A stretch of DNA of 8,172 nucleotides from Balneolaceae bacterium. GTDB taxonomy: Bacteria; Bacteroidota; Rhodothermia; Balneolales; Balneolaceae. The stretch covers positions 1-8,172 of the forward strand of contig SKZL01000138.1 in assembly GCA_007127395.1 (NCBI GenBank), in the 5' to 3' direction. Shown here in pieces: positions 1 to 7,210 of the stretch. The notes beneath the pieces were generated by a model. It searched no databases, had not been told where the DNA came from, and saw only the letters and a program-made list of their open reading frames with translations. Each line of letters starts with the position of its first letter. Positions within the stretch are counted from its first letter, which is position 1. Position numbers and translations under genes: made by a program.

Positions 1-693
1 CTCATAGATACCGCCAAGAGATGTACCCTCTTTTCGCTTTTCTTTAATCTCTTCCCGCATCTTTTCACTGAGGTCCGGGTCAAGACAGCGTACCTCTGAT
101 TTATCAGATTCGATAAAGATCTTTTCTGCCCCCTTATCTAAAAGCGGATCAGCAATACCTCTTACATGATCCCAATTGCGATAGCCCACTGATCCGATTT
201 GCAGGACATGCCCGCCAATATGTATGCCCAGTTCTGTCAAAAATTTTCGTGCAATTGAACAACAGGCAACCCTCATGGCTGTCTCTCTTGCACTCGATCT
301 TTCGATGACCGGACGAATATCATCAAACCGATATTTCTGGAGACCAACGAGGTCGGCATGACCCGGCCGGGGAAGAGTAATTCTCTCCACATCACCGCGT
401 TTTCCATCTTTTGCCATGACCACCGGCCAGTTGTCTTTATCTTTTTCGAATGCCCTGTTTATCATTGACAGAGAGATCGGAGCACCTGTCGTTTTTGAAA
501 AACGAACACCGGAAAGAATTTTTGCATGATCTTTTTCAAAAGCCATGCGGCCACCTCTTCCATATCCCTGTTGCCTTCGGACAAGGTGGTTTTCGATGTC
601 ACTTTCACTAATTATGAGTCCGGCCGGTATGCCTTCAACGATTCCGGTAAGTTCGGGGCCGTGTGATTCCCCTGCGGTGAAATATCTGATCAT
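1..693 (-). CDS. aroC: Chorismate synthase, N-terminal 231 residues (C-terminus outside window)
   Basis: This enzyme converts 5-enolpyruvylshikimate-3-phosphate to chorismate, the last shikimate-pathway step, using reduced FMN, in the cytoplasm. Reading the minus strand from the ATG at 693 gives 231 uninterrupted codons to the window edge. The family signatures are plain: GESHGP at residues 8-13 (His11 matches E. coli His17), RRQQGYGRGGRM at 39-50, RPGHAD at 109-114 (His112 matches the second active-site His, E. coli His106), and ERSSARETAMRVA at 131-143. Family members are about 360-390 residues, so roughly 130-160 C-terminal residues lie beyond position 1. There is no good Shine-Dalgarno before the start, but the protein begins exactly at the conserved MIRYFTAGESHG-type N-terminus, which fixes the start. 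It is transcribed away from the mla operon. Confidence 0.97.
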   Translation of the reverse strand, partial: MIRYFTAGESHGPELTGIVEGIPAGLIISESDIENHLVRRQQGYGRGGRMAFEKDHAKILSGVRFSKTTGAPISLSMINRAFEKDKDNWPVVMAKDGKRGDVERITLPRPGHADLVGLQKYRFDDIRPVIERSSARETAMRVACCSIARKFLTELGIHIGGHVLQIGSVGYRNWDHVRGIADPLLDKGAEKIFIESDKSEVRCLDPDLSEKMREEIKEKRKEGTSLGGIYE

Positions 694-936
694 ACAGTAA
701 AGATCTTTAAACTATTATGTTTAATAAAAATTTTGCTTTTCAAACTCGAAGGGTAAAGATAACAGATCTGTGAACGACCTGCCTGATGAAGTTGAATCTC
801 CACAATCATTTTTAAAAATGTAAATTTTCAGTCACAGTTCCTTGCCACATTTACGATAAAACTTTTGTAATATGCGCTACTGAAACAGCAGAAATTAAGT
901 AATTTAAAGAATTCAAACAGTAGTGGTTCTTTTCAG
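694..936. other. Divergent intergenic region between aroC and mlaE
   Basis: This 243-bp AT-rich spacer separates two divergent genes and must carry promoters for both. Besides the aroC promoter candidate, it holds a perfect 14-bp palindrome (CATTTTTAAAAATG, 807-820) and a perfect 10-bp palindrome (ACAGATCTGT, 762-771). I could not find a convincing promoter for mlaE: TTGCCA (842-847) and TAATAT (868-873) are 20 bp apart, which is too long. No RNA gene, riboswitch or additional ORF is apparent. Confidence 0.6.
714..743 (-). promoter_or_regulatory. Candidate sigma70-type promoter of aroC
   Basis: On the minus strand, TTGAAA (738-743) and CATAAT (714-719) each match the -35 and -10 consensus at five of six bases, with an 18-bp spacer. 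The predicted transcription start is near 707, giving a leader of about 13 nt before the aroC ATG. A 6-bp inverted repeat (TTAAAC 707-712, GTTTAA 719-724) brackets the -10 box and could be an operator, though AT-rich repeats of this size are common by chance. The match is by eye only, and Bacteroidota promoters often deviate from this consensus. Confidence 0.4.
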
Positions 937-1674
937 ATGTATGCACTTAAGGAAATAGGGAAATACAGCACACTGCTTTATCAGGCACTGAGATCATCCA
1001 CCGAGTGGAGTACCTATCGGAAAAATCTATTTCAGGAGCTTGTAAAGGTAGGTTATGACTCCGTGCCGATCATTGTTCTTGTGGGAATTTTTACAGGTTC
1101 TGTGATGACGCTGCAATCAGCATATCAGCTCGAATCAGCATTTATACCGCTCTCAACGATCGGCGCAATTGTATCGGAATCCATATTGATTGAGCTTGCT
1201 GCGGTAATATCAGGATTGGTACTGGCAGGCAAGGTTGGTGCACGTGTAGCAACAGAGCTGGGAAATATGAGAGTGAGTGAACAGATTGATGCACTGGAAT
1301 CGATGGGCTTTAATTCCGTATCATTTTTGGTGGTGCCCAGGGTGCTTGCCGGTATACTGATGTTTCCGGTTCTCTATATCGTAGCAAGTATCTTTGGTGT
1401 TGGAGGCGGGCTTGCAGCCGGTTATTTCTCCGGTTCGGTTCCGCCGGCCGACTTTCTGCAAGGTGCAAGGATGTATTTCTATCCATGGAATATTGTTTTT
1501 GGATTTGTAAAATCGTTTGTGTTTGGTTTTATCATCACATCCATAGCTTGTTATAAAGGTTACTATGCAACCGGCGGTGCTGAAGGTGTAGGGAAAAGCA
1601 CGACCAATGCTACCGTTTTGGGCTGTATCTATATCTTGTTGGCAGATTTTATTTTAGCGGTATTACTTTTATGA
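937..1674 (+). CDS. mlaE: MlaE-family ABC transporter permease
   Basis: This is the inner-membrane subunit of an MCE-type (Mla) lipid ABC transporter, which moves phospholipids or other hydrophobic molecules between inner and outer membranes. The 245 residues fit the family. It has an amphipathic N-terminus, then hydrophobic stretches at about 43-60, 70-100, 128-163, 186-205 and 224-245. The diagnostic permease motif is at residues 101-120 (GARVATELGN followed by MRVSEQIDAL), the cytoplasmic coupling segment expected to contact MlaF. The ATG at 937 lacks a clear Shine-Dalgarno; no other start codon is better placed and the length is normal. Its stop overlaps the mlaF start as ATGA (1671-1674), indicating translational coupling. 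The symbol follows E. coli usage; the substrate is not shown by the sequence. Confidence 0.95.
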   Translation: MYALKEIGKYSTLLYQALRSSTEWSTYRKNLFQELVKVGYDSVPIIVLVGIFTGSVMTLQSAYQLESAFIPLSTIGAIVSESILIELAAVISGLVLAGKVGARVATELGNMRVSEQIDALESMGFNSVSFLVVPRVLAGILMFPVLYIVASIFGVGGGLAAGYFSGSVPPADFLQGARMYFYPWNIVFGFVKSFVFGFIITSIACYKGYYATGGAEGVGKSTTNATVLGCIYILLADFILAVLLL

Positions 1675-2420
1675 TTGAGATCAAAAACCTTAAAAAATCA
1701 TTTGGTGACCTTCTCATTTGGGAAGATGTGAACCTGAAAATTGACGACGGAGATACACTTGCTATCATTGGGAGATCCGGTTGTGGAAAATCAGTTCTTC
1801 TGAAACATCTGAATGCACTGTTAACACCTGATTCTGGTGAGGTATTGATTGATGGAAAGAATATTTTTGAACTGGATTATGTTAGCCAGCGTAAAGTGCG
1901 CCAGAAATTTGGAGTACTGTTTCAAGGATCTGCACTATTTGATTCAATCAATACGTTTGAAAATGTAGCTTTTCCGCTTCGTTATTTTACAAAAGATTCG
2001 GAAGAGGAGATCTATAGGAAAGTGATGCGCTCACTTGGATATGTGAATCTGGAGATGGCGGCTGATAAAGAGACATCGGAACTTTCGGGAGGTATGAAGA
2101 AAAGGGTAGGCCTCGCCAGGGCAATAATATTGGAGCCGGAGTACATCATGTATGATGAACCGACGTCAGGGCTGGACCCGGAAACTGCAGAAGAGATCAA
2201 TGAGTTAATTTCATTGATGTCTGATGAGTTTGATATTACATCCATAGTTGTAACACACGATATGCACAGTGTATTGAAAGTTGCTGATAAAGTTGCTTAT
2301 TTAAATGATCAGAAATTGAGCTGGTATGGCACTCTGGAGGAGATGAGAGAGAGTGATCAGGAAGATCTTGTTAATTTCACGACTGCGAGTGAATATCAAG
2401 TTAAAATTTTAGGGAATTGA
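1671..2420 (+). CDS. mlaF: MlaF-family ABC transporter ATP-binding protein
   Basis: This is the cytoplasmic ATPase that powers the MlaE permease. The 249-residue protein has a complete nucleotide-binding domain: Walker A GRSGCGKS at 34-41, Q-loop Gln85, ABC signature LSGGM at 138-142 continuing as KKRVGLARA (the form typical of MlaF-type ATPases), Walker B with the catalytic Glu in IMYDEP at 159-164 (Glu163), D-loop SGLDP at 166-170, and switch His196 in VVTHDM. All catalytic positions are intact, so it should be an active ATPase. It overlaps mlaE by 4 nt and is followed by mlaD after 3 nt, so the three form one operon. No MlaB-like STAS partner gene, which regulates MlaF in E. coli, occurs nearby. 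Confidence 0.96.
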   Translation: MIEIKNLKKSFGDLLIWEDVNLKIDDGDTLAIIGRSGCGKSVLLKHLNALLTPDSGEVLIDGKNIFELDYVSQRKVRQKFGVLFQGSALFDSINTFENVAFPLRYFTKDSEEEIYRKVMRSLGYVNLEMAADKETSELSGGMKKRVGLARAIILEPEYIMYDEPTSGLDPETAEEINELISLMSDEFDITSIVVTHDMHSVLKVADKVAYLNDQKLSWYGTLEEMRESDQEDLVNFTTASEYQVKILGN

Positions 2421-2423
2421 GAT

Positions 2424-3353
2424 ATGAATATGAGTAATGAAGTAAAAGTTGGAATTACCGTCTTTTTGGCGGTTGTGGTGGCTATTGTTGGCTTCCGATT
2501 TATGAGAGACATGCCAATTTTCAGGCAATCCATGGTAATTTCTGCTTCATTTGATCGAGCGGATGGGATCAGCAATGGGAACCAGGTCTATATTAAAGGT
2601 GTCAGGGTCGGTTCAGTAAACAATGTAGCCCTCACTCTCCAAAGTGATGTTCGGATCAATATGAGAATTGACACAGAAGTACCGATACCGATCGATTCAC
2701 AAGCACGGCTTACCTCTTTGGGCATTGTTGAAGGGAAGTCAATCGTAATTGATCTGGGCAGTTCAACAGAATATGTGCAGAACGGCGGTGAAATCAGAGG
2801 GATCTATTCCGAAACGATGATGGAGGTGCTCGGTCAAAAGGGTGAAGATCTGGGTGATGAAGTTTCAAACACCATTGCTGAACTGAATCAGTTTTTAAGA
2901 CAGCTGAATGAGACGCTGGATGATGATACCAGAACAACCCTGGATGAAACACTCGCAGACGCCAGAAATGCGGTTGGGCAGATTTCTACCATTTTAACAA
3001 ATAAACAGGATGAGCTCGACAACGCGATCGATTCCGGCAGCCGGATGTTGGCACAGCTGGATACGCTTGTTACGGATAGCAGGCCGAGGGTAGACAGCCT
3101 GATGGTTACCATTGAACAGAGTATCGCAGATCTGGAAACTGTGCGGGTCGAACTGGAGTCTGCAACCGGTAACCTGAATGAGATTTTGGAAAAAATCAAT
3201 CATGGTGAAGGTACACTCGGGCGGCTTGTAAACGATGCATCTATGTATGAAAATCTGGACTCTCTGACGTTTGAGCTGAATAAACTGATAAAAGATATCA
3301 ATGAGAATCCGGGCCGGTATCTAAGACACATGAGCCTGATCGAAATATTTTGA
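2424..3353 (+). CDS. mlaD: MlaD-family MCE-domain lipid transport protein
   Basis: This is a membrane-anchored periplasmic substrate-binding subunit; MCE domains form hexameric rings that carry lipid next to MlaE. The 309 residues show one N-terminal transmembrane helix (about 9-27), an MCE domain at about 36-112 (DRADGISNGNQVYIKGVRVG at 44-63 and LGIVEGKSIVIDL at 99-111), and a long, charged, helical C-terminal region (about 130-290) that is probably coiled coil. Near the end are GEGTLGRL (about 261-268) and NPGRYL (about 296-301), a tail I associate with Bacteroidota MCE proteins. The protein is longer than E. coli MlaD (about 180 residues) because of this tail. A second in-frame ATG at 2430 is a possible alternative start; AGGG at 2411-2414 is better spaced for 2424. 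It is the last gene of the mlaEFD group. Confidence 0.93.
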   Translation: MNMSNEVKVGITVFLAVVVAIVGFRFMRDMPIFRQSMVISASFDRADGISNGNQVYIKGVRVGSVNNVALTLQSDVRINMRIDTEVPIPIDSQARLTSLGIVEGKSIVIDLGSSTEYVQNGGEIRGIYSETMMEVLGQKGEDLGDEVSNTIAELNQFLRQLNETLDDDTRTTLDETLADARNAVGQISTILTNKQDELDNAIDSGSRMLAQLDTLVTDSRPRVDSLMVTIEQSIADLETVRVELESATGNLNEILEKINHGEGTLGRLVNDASMYENLDSLTFELNKLIKDINENPGRYLRHMSLIEIF

Positions 3354-3393
3354 TCTTGCGTAGGGCTAATGTAATTGAATCAGTGTACCTTCG

Positions 3394-3422
3394 TTGTTCT
3401 TAGTTGAATGATATCGTATATT
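3394..3422 (+). promoter_or_regulatory. Candidate promoter of the PpiD-like gene
   Basis: TTGTTC (3394-3399, three of six) and TATATT (3417-3422, five of six) are separated by 17 bp and would give a leader of about 50 nt. No terminator hairpin follows mlaD in the 128-nt gap, so read-through from the mla operon is also possible. This is a match by eye with a weak -35. Confidence 0.3.
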
Positions 3423-3481
3423 TCTTGGCTAAAATGCAAATTTCAATCTTTTTATAAGAATTTAATAACTGAGGTTTTCCT

Positions 3482-5254
3482 ATGGGTGTAATGGAAAAAA
3501 TGAGAAACAGTACAGCATCTATTTTGTGGATACTGATCTTCTCTTTTGGAGTTTTATGGGTGCTTGCAGATGTAGACTTTTTCAGCGGGCTCACGCAGGG
3601 GCCGTCAAATTTGGGTGAAGTAAACGGTGAGCCGATTACCCTGGAAGAGTATAACAACAGAGTTAGCTTTTATACGGAACAGTTTGGTCAGATGAGCGGA
3701 ACAACGATGACTCCGGAGATGAGGACTCTCTACGAGAATCAGGCTTGGGAAGATCTTGTTGCAGCCAGATTGATTCAACAGAAGATGAATGAACTGGGTA
3801 TTTCTGTAACAGATAATGAACTGATTGAAATGATCATGGGTGAGAACCCGGATCCGTTTATTCGTCAGCAGTTTGCCGATGCGGATGGTAATATCGACCG
3901 TATAGCACTCAGAGCCGCAATTGAAGCTCCTGAGAACAGTGCTGCATGGATCATGATTGAGCAGCAACTGCGCGACAACCGCAGGCAGCAAAAAATGAGC
4001 AATTTTATTGCTTCAGGCCTGAGGGTGAGCAGCTTGGATATAGAAAACGAGTTTATCCGAAACAACTCTTTTGCTGATGTTCGCTACGTCCGGTTTCCGT
4101 TTTCTGAAGTATCCGATGATGATATTTCCATAACTGAAGATGAGCTTATTGCTTATCACAGAAACAACTCGGCTCAGTTCCAGCGCAGTGAAACCTATCG
4201 TTTCCGGTTTGTAAGCTGGGATAAAACTCCAACAAGTCAGGATACATTGAATGCAATACGTGATGTTGAAGATTTGAGAGAAGCGTTTGCTTTAGCAGAA
4301 AATGATTCTGCATTTGTATCCAGCTATCAATCTGACGTTCCATACAGAAGTGGTTTTGTTAGTATTGATGAGATTGAAGAGGCCCATCGGCCTGTAATTG
4401 ATCTGGAAGTGGGTGAAGTATCTGAAGTATTGATGATCAATAATGCTCCTCACGCGTTCAAAAAGATCGATCAGCGCGGTGATGAAATTCGGTATGCGGT
4501 GCTTTCCTATGAAGTGCTTGCTGACCCGATCGGCACAATCGACCGTTTGGCCGAAAGAGCAGAAGAGTTTGAATTTTATGCTTCTTCGGATGGGTTTGAA
4601 AGAGAAGCGGATAGACGTGACATGGAGATCATTCAGGCAACTGCGACCAAAGATACTCCCTTCATTCCCGGGCTTGGCTCCAGCCAGGTAACGATTGATG
4701 CATTGGCAGACCTCAGGGCAAACCGAATATCCAGCCCGATTGAATTGGATGATCAATTCATTGTGGTTCAGATGCTGGAGCGTACACCTGCCGGGACCCG
4801 GCCACTTGATGAGGTCCGCCAGCAGGTAGAAAATGCTGTGAGAAATGAGAAACGAAAAGAGATTATGTACGATCGCGTTCGTGAACTGCTCGCTTCTGCA
4901 ACAAATATTGAATCCCTTGCTGAGGTTACTGAAAGGGAATTAGTGGTTGCGGAGGATGTACGTTTCGGTTCAAACAATTTACAGGGAGCCGGTCGGGAAA
5001 TCAGTGTAATCGGCACAATCTTTGGTATGGAATCCGGACAAATGTCGGGACCTATTCGCGGTGATAACGCAATTTTTGTGGTTCATACAGATGAAGTGAG
5101 CCTGGTGGATTCTGCTCAGATGACAACCACCCAGCGAAATGAGATCAGGATGCAACTTGAGCAGCAAAAATTTATGGCATTCAATGAAGTCTTTATTGAC
5201 AGACTGAAAGAGGGTGCACGAATCAGAGACAACAGAAGCAGAATTCTCAGATAG
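3482..5254 (+). CDS. PpiD/SurA-like membrane-anchored periplasmic folding factor
   Basis: This is probably a periplasmic chaperone or peptidyl-prolyl isomerase for exported proteins. The 590-residue product starts with a short cytoplasmic segment (MGVMEKMRNS) and a single membrane anchor (about 12-29), the PpiD arrangement. A SurA-type N-terminal chaperone domain follows, from GEVNGEPITLEEY (45-57) to about 200, including the ARLIQQKMNELGISVTDNEL stretch (95-114). Residues 235-330 occupy the place of a parvulin domain; its end is recognisable (VGEVSEVLMINNAPHAFKKI, 310-329), but the usual RHIL and GGDLG blocks are absent, so it is reduced or inactive. A second parvulin-like remnant spans about 390-435 (PGLG, ISSPIELDDQFIVVQMLE). 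The C-terminal part is rich in charged helices. There are no cysteines. GAGG at 3471-3474, 7 nt before the ATG, supports this start. A terminator follows. Confidence 0.82.
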   Translation: MGVMEKMRNSTASILWILIFSFGVLWVLADVDFFSGLTQGPSNLGEVNGEPITLEEYNNRVSFYTEQFGQMSGTTMTPEMRTLYENQAWEDLVAARLIQQKMNELGISVTDNELIEMIMGENPDPFIRQQFADADGNIDRIALRAAIEAPENSAAWIMIEQQLRDNRRQQKMSNFIASGLRVSSLDIENEFIRNNSFADVRYVRFPFSEVSDDDISITEDELIAYHRNNSAQFQRSETYRFRFVSWDKTPTSQDTLNAIRDVEDLREAFALAENDSAFVSSYQSDVPYRSGFVSIDEIEEAHRPVIDLEVGEVSEVLMINNAPHAFKKIDQRGDEIRYAVLSYEVLADPIGTIDRLAERAEEFEFYASSDGFEREADRRDMEIIQATATKDTPFIPGLGSSQVTIDALADLRANRISSPIELDDQFIVVQMLERTPAGTRPLDEVRQQVENAVRNEKRKEIMYDRVRELLASATNIESLAEVTERELVVAEDVRFGSNNLQGAGREISVIGTIFGMESGQMSGPIRGDNAIFVVHTDEVSLVDSAQMTTTQRNEIRMQLEQQKFMAFNEVFIDRLKEGARIRDNRSRILR

Positions 5255-5290
5255 GTTCGAGTGTTTCTGTCTAAACAAATTTCTGTCTCC

Positions 5291-5319
5291 AGGGTAAGGG
5301 TTTTCTCTTACCCTTTTTT
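5291..5319 (+). terminator. Intrinsic terminator after the PpiD-like gene
   Basis: AGGGTAAG (5291-5298) pairs perfectly with CTTACCCT (5307-5314). Inside, a G-U and a G-C pair extend the stem to 10 bp around a TTTT loop, and six T residues (5314-5319) follow. It sits 37 nt after the stop codon and separates this gene from ribD, so the rib genes need their own promoter. Confidence 0.9.
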
Positions 5320-5328
5320 ATTTTAAGG

Positions 5329-5356
5329 ATATCAGGTTGTTGAACTGATATAAAAT
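5329..5356 (+). promoter_or_regulatory. Inverted repeat overlapping a candidate -10 box before ribD
   Basis: A perfect 7-bp inverted repeat, ATATCAG (5329-5335) and CTGATAT (5345-5351) with a 9-nt spacer, overlaps an AT-rich -10-like box, TATAAAAT (5349-5356). No clear -35 box is present. The box lies 29 nt upstream of the ribD ATG, directly after the preceding terminator, where the rib promoter must be. The repeat may be an operator or a leader hairpin. The roughly 65-nt space between terminator and gene is too short for an FMN riboswitch, and none of the riboswitch core blocks is seen. Confidence 0.4.
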
Positions 5357-5384
5357 CTGAACAGAAAGTTGAGGATAATCTAAG

Positions 5385-6503
5385 ATGCAATCCGATCAGG
5401 ACCAGATATGGATGCAACGTGCTTTAGACCTGGCGAAAAACGGGATGGGCTACGTCTCTCCAAACCCGATGGTGGGCTGTGTAATTGTATCAGACGAAGG
5501 CAATGTGATCGGTGAAGGTTATCACGAACGATATGGCCAGGAGCATGCAGAGGTGAATGCGATCAAAAGTGTTCAAGACCAATCCCGGTTGAAAAATGCG
5601 ACTCTCTATGTGACTCTTGAACCCTGTTCTCATTTCGGAAAAACACCTCCATGTGCGGATTTGATCGCGCAGAAACCGATTAAGAGGGTAGTTGCTGCCA
5701 TGAAAGATCCGAATCCTGAGGTGAGTGGCAAAGGTTTTGAGAAGCTTGTCAAGAGCGGTATCAAGGTGGATTCAGGAGTCTTAAAAGAAGAGGCGGAAGA
5801 GCTCAATGAGAAGTGGCTGCATTATCTTGAGTATAAACGGCCATTTGTGACACTTAAAATTGCACAAACGGCTGATGGATATATTGCTGCACCTAACGGA
5901 GATTCCAAATGGATCAGTTGTGAGGAGTCGCGTGAATTGGTTCATCTCTGGAGAAGCCGTGAAGATGCAGTGATGGTCGGCAGAAACACGGCTATGTATG
6001 ATAATCCTGCGTTAACAGTACGAATGGTCGAGGGGCGTCAGCCAAAACGAGTGGTGATCGACGGGCCTTTTGAACTCCCAAAACATCTGAATCTTTTCAG
6101 TGATGCATTTGAGGAGAAAACGATTGTGATCACCCACAACAGGGAGAAATCTGACAAGGAGTCTGACCCCATGTTGAAGATGTTCCAAACAAACTATTTC
6201 AGGGGAGAAGTGGTTCAGGTGGATGAGTTGAATGGCCATGTAAACCTGAAAGAGGCTTTGCAAAAACTGGGTGAGATGGGTATTACATCTATTTTGGCAG
6301 AGGGTGGGCAGCAGCTATCCAGTGCACTTATTCGGGAAGGTTTGGCCGATCGTATTGAGCTCTTCATTGCCCCTAAACTGCTGGGTGGAGGTACCAAATC
6401 CATCTTTGGCCTGGGGATTAACCGGATGGAAGACATAGTACCATTTCGGAAAACAGAGTGGCGTAGGGTTGGAAAGGATATTTTGCTCACATTAAATAAT
6501 TAA
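5385..6503 (+). CDS. ribD: Bifunctional diaminohydroxyphosphoribosylaminopyrimidine deaminase / 5-amino-6-(5-phosphoribosylamino)uracil reductase
   Basis: This enzyme catalyses the second and third steps of riboflavin synthesis: deamination of the pyrimidine made from GTP, then NADPH-dependent reduction of its ribosyl side chain. The 372 residues match the family's normal two-domain length. The N-terminal deaminase (1 to about 145) has SPNPMVGCV (25-33), the zinc/catalytic motif HAEVNA (54-59; zinc His54, catalytic Glu56) and PCSHFGKTPPC (80-90; zinc Cys81 and Cys90). The reductase domain (about 150-372) has the KIAQTADGYIA entry motif, MVGRNTAMYDNPALTVR, and the late ILAEGGQQLSSALI and PKLLGGG motifs. 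All key residues are present. GAGG at 5371-5374 is a modest ribosome binding site for the ATG at 5385. ribE follows after 18 nt in the same direction, so the two are probably co-transcribed. Confidence 0.97.
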   Translation: MQSDQDQIWMQRALDLAKNGMGYVSPNPMVGCVIVSDEGNVIGEGYHERYGQEHAEVNAIKSVQDQSRLKNATLYVTLEPCSHFGKTPPCADLIAQKPIKRVVAAMKDPNPEVSGKGFEKLVKSGIKVDSGVLKEEAEELNEKWLHYLEYKRPFVTLKIAQTADGYIAAPNGDSKWISCEESRELVHLWRSREDAVMVGRNTAMYDNPALTVRMVEGRQPKRVVIDGPFELPKHLNLFSDAFEEKTIVITHNREKSDKESDPMLKMFQTNYFRGEVVQVDELNGHVNLKEALQKLGEMGITSILAEGGQQLSSALIREGLADRIELFIAPKLLGGGTKSIFGLGINRMEDIVPFRKTEWRRVGKDILLTLNN

Positions 6504-6521
6504 ATCAAAAGATAGACAGAT

Positions 6522-7115
6522 ATGTTTACAGGAATTGTAGAAGAGGTAGGAGTTGTAAGGGAAGTTAAAGAGTTAAAAGGAGCGAAAGAGCTGGCGATCG
6601 GGGCAACATTTGCGGATGCGGTTCACATCGATGAAAGCATTGCGGTGAACGGGGTGTGCCTGACCGTGGTCGGGTTTGATGATGAAACATTTCGTGTTCA
6701 GTGTGTAGATGAGACGCTGCGCAAAACCAATCTGGGTACGCTTAAGGAGAACAGTCCGGTTAACCTGGAGCGGTCTCTGACGCTTGAGAAAGCGGTCGAG
6801 GGGCATATTGTGCAGGGGCATGTCGATATCACCGGAGAGGTCGTCAAGATCGACCGGGATGATGCGGATATTCTGTTGACGATCCGATACCCTGAGGAGT
6901 ATACAAATTATATCGTCGGGCGTGGTAGTGTGGCTGTTGATGGTATCAGCATGACCATTGCGCGGGATGAGGGGGATTGTTTTGTATTGGCCGTGATTCC
7001 CTACACTTGGGACTACACCAATCTGAAGGATAAAAAAGTGGGTGACCCGATCAATATCGAGTTTGATGTATTCGGAAAATATATCGTCAAATACCTGGAG
7101 AAGCGGGGATTGTAA
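6522..7115 (+). CDS. ribE: Riboflavin synthase, alpha-subunit type
   Basis: This enzyme dismutates two molecules of 6,7-dimethyl-8-ribityllumazine to riboflavin plus the pyrimidine precursor, the last step of the pathway. The 197-residue length is typical. The two lumazine-binding barrels are visible as an internal repeat: the first starts at MFTGIVEEVG (1-10) with SIAVNGVCLTVV (about 39-50), the second starts around GHIVQGHVD with GSVAVDGISMTI further on. The closing VIPYTWDYTNL and a C-terminal helix ending in KYLEKRGL are standard. The first barrel's VNGVCLT cysteine is conserved. It lies 18 nt after ribD with no intervening terminator. ribBA and ribH, needed for the complete pathway, are not in the window. 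Local G+C appears higher than in the mla genes, but nothing suggests transfer. Confidence 0.97.
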   Translation: MFTGIVEEVGVVREVKELKGAKELAIGATFADAVHIDESIAVNGVCLTVVGFDDETFRVQCVDETLRKTNLGTLKENSPVNLERSLTLEKAVEGHIVQGHVDITGEVVKIDRDDADILLTIRYPEEYTNYIVGRGSVAVDGISMTIARDEGDCFVLAVIPYTWDYTNLKDKKVGDPINIEFDVFGKYIVKYLEKRGL

Positions 7116-7210
7116 ACTCCCCCCTAATAAAGCCTGTCCAGACCATTCGGGAGGGCTCATTTTCTGAACGCACAAATTCCCCCCTAACAAGGGGGGATAA
7201 AGGGGGGTGT
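7116..7210. repeat. C6/G6 nested inverted-repeat block after ribE
   Basis: The block begins one base after the ribE stop. Two similar units, TCCCCCCTAATAAAG (from 7118) and TCCCCCCTAACAAGG (from 7178), start exactly 60 bp apart. The second forms a perfect 7-bp hairpin, TCCCCCC (7178-7184) with GGGGGGA (7191-7197) around TAACAA. A further G6 run (7202-7207) lets ACTCCCCCC (7116-7124) pair with GGGGGGTGT (7202-7210) with one mismatch, enclosing the inner hairpin. Between them AGCCT (7131-7135) can pair with GGGCT (7153-7157). There is no T-run, so it is not a canonical intrinsic terminator, though it could slow or end rib transcription or protect the mRNA 3' end. It resembles dispersed intergenic C-run/G-run repeats of bacterial genomes; that identity is inferred. 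Confidence 0.6.

Noticed and set aside
4292..4756. A 154-codon minus-strand ORF inside the PpiD-like gene
   Set aside because: It lies wholly within a well-supported gene, and its composition (rich in Arg, Cys, Phe, His and Ile) is typical of an antisense shadow.
5320..5384. FMN riboswitch before ribD
   Set aside because: Only about 65 nt separate the preceding terminator from the ribD start, and the conserved riboswitch blocks (such as AGGGC and GGCGGT-type cores) are absent.
6573..7190. A 205-codon minus-strand ORF opposite ribE
   Set aside because: ribE matches riboflavin synthase over its whole length; the antisense reading has no recognisable domain, and its first codons fall in the C6/G6 repeat block.
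7178..7197. C6/G6 hairpin as a standard rho-independent terminator
   Set aside because: The hairpin is followed by ATAAAGGGGGG rather than a T-run, so it does not meet the usual criterion.
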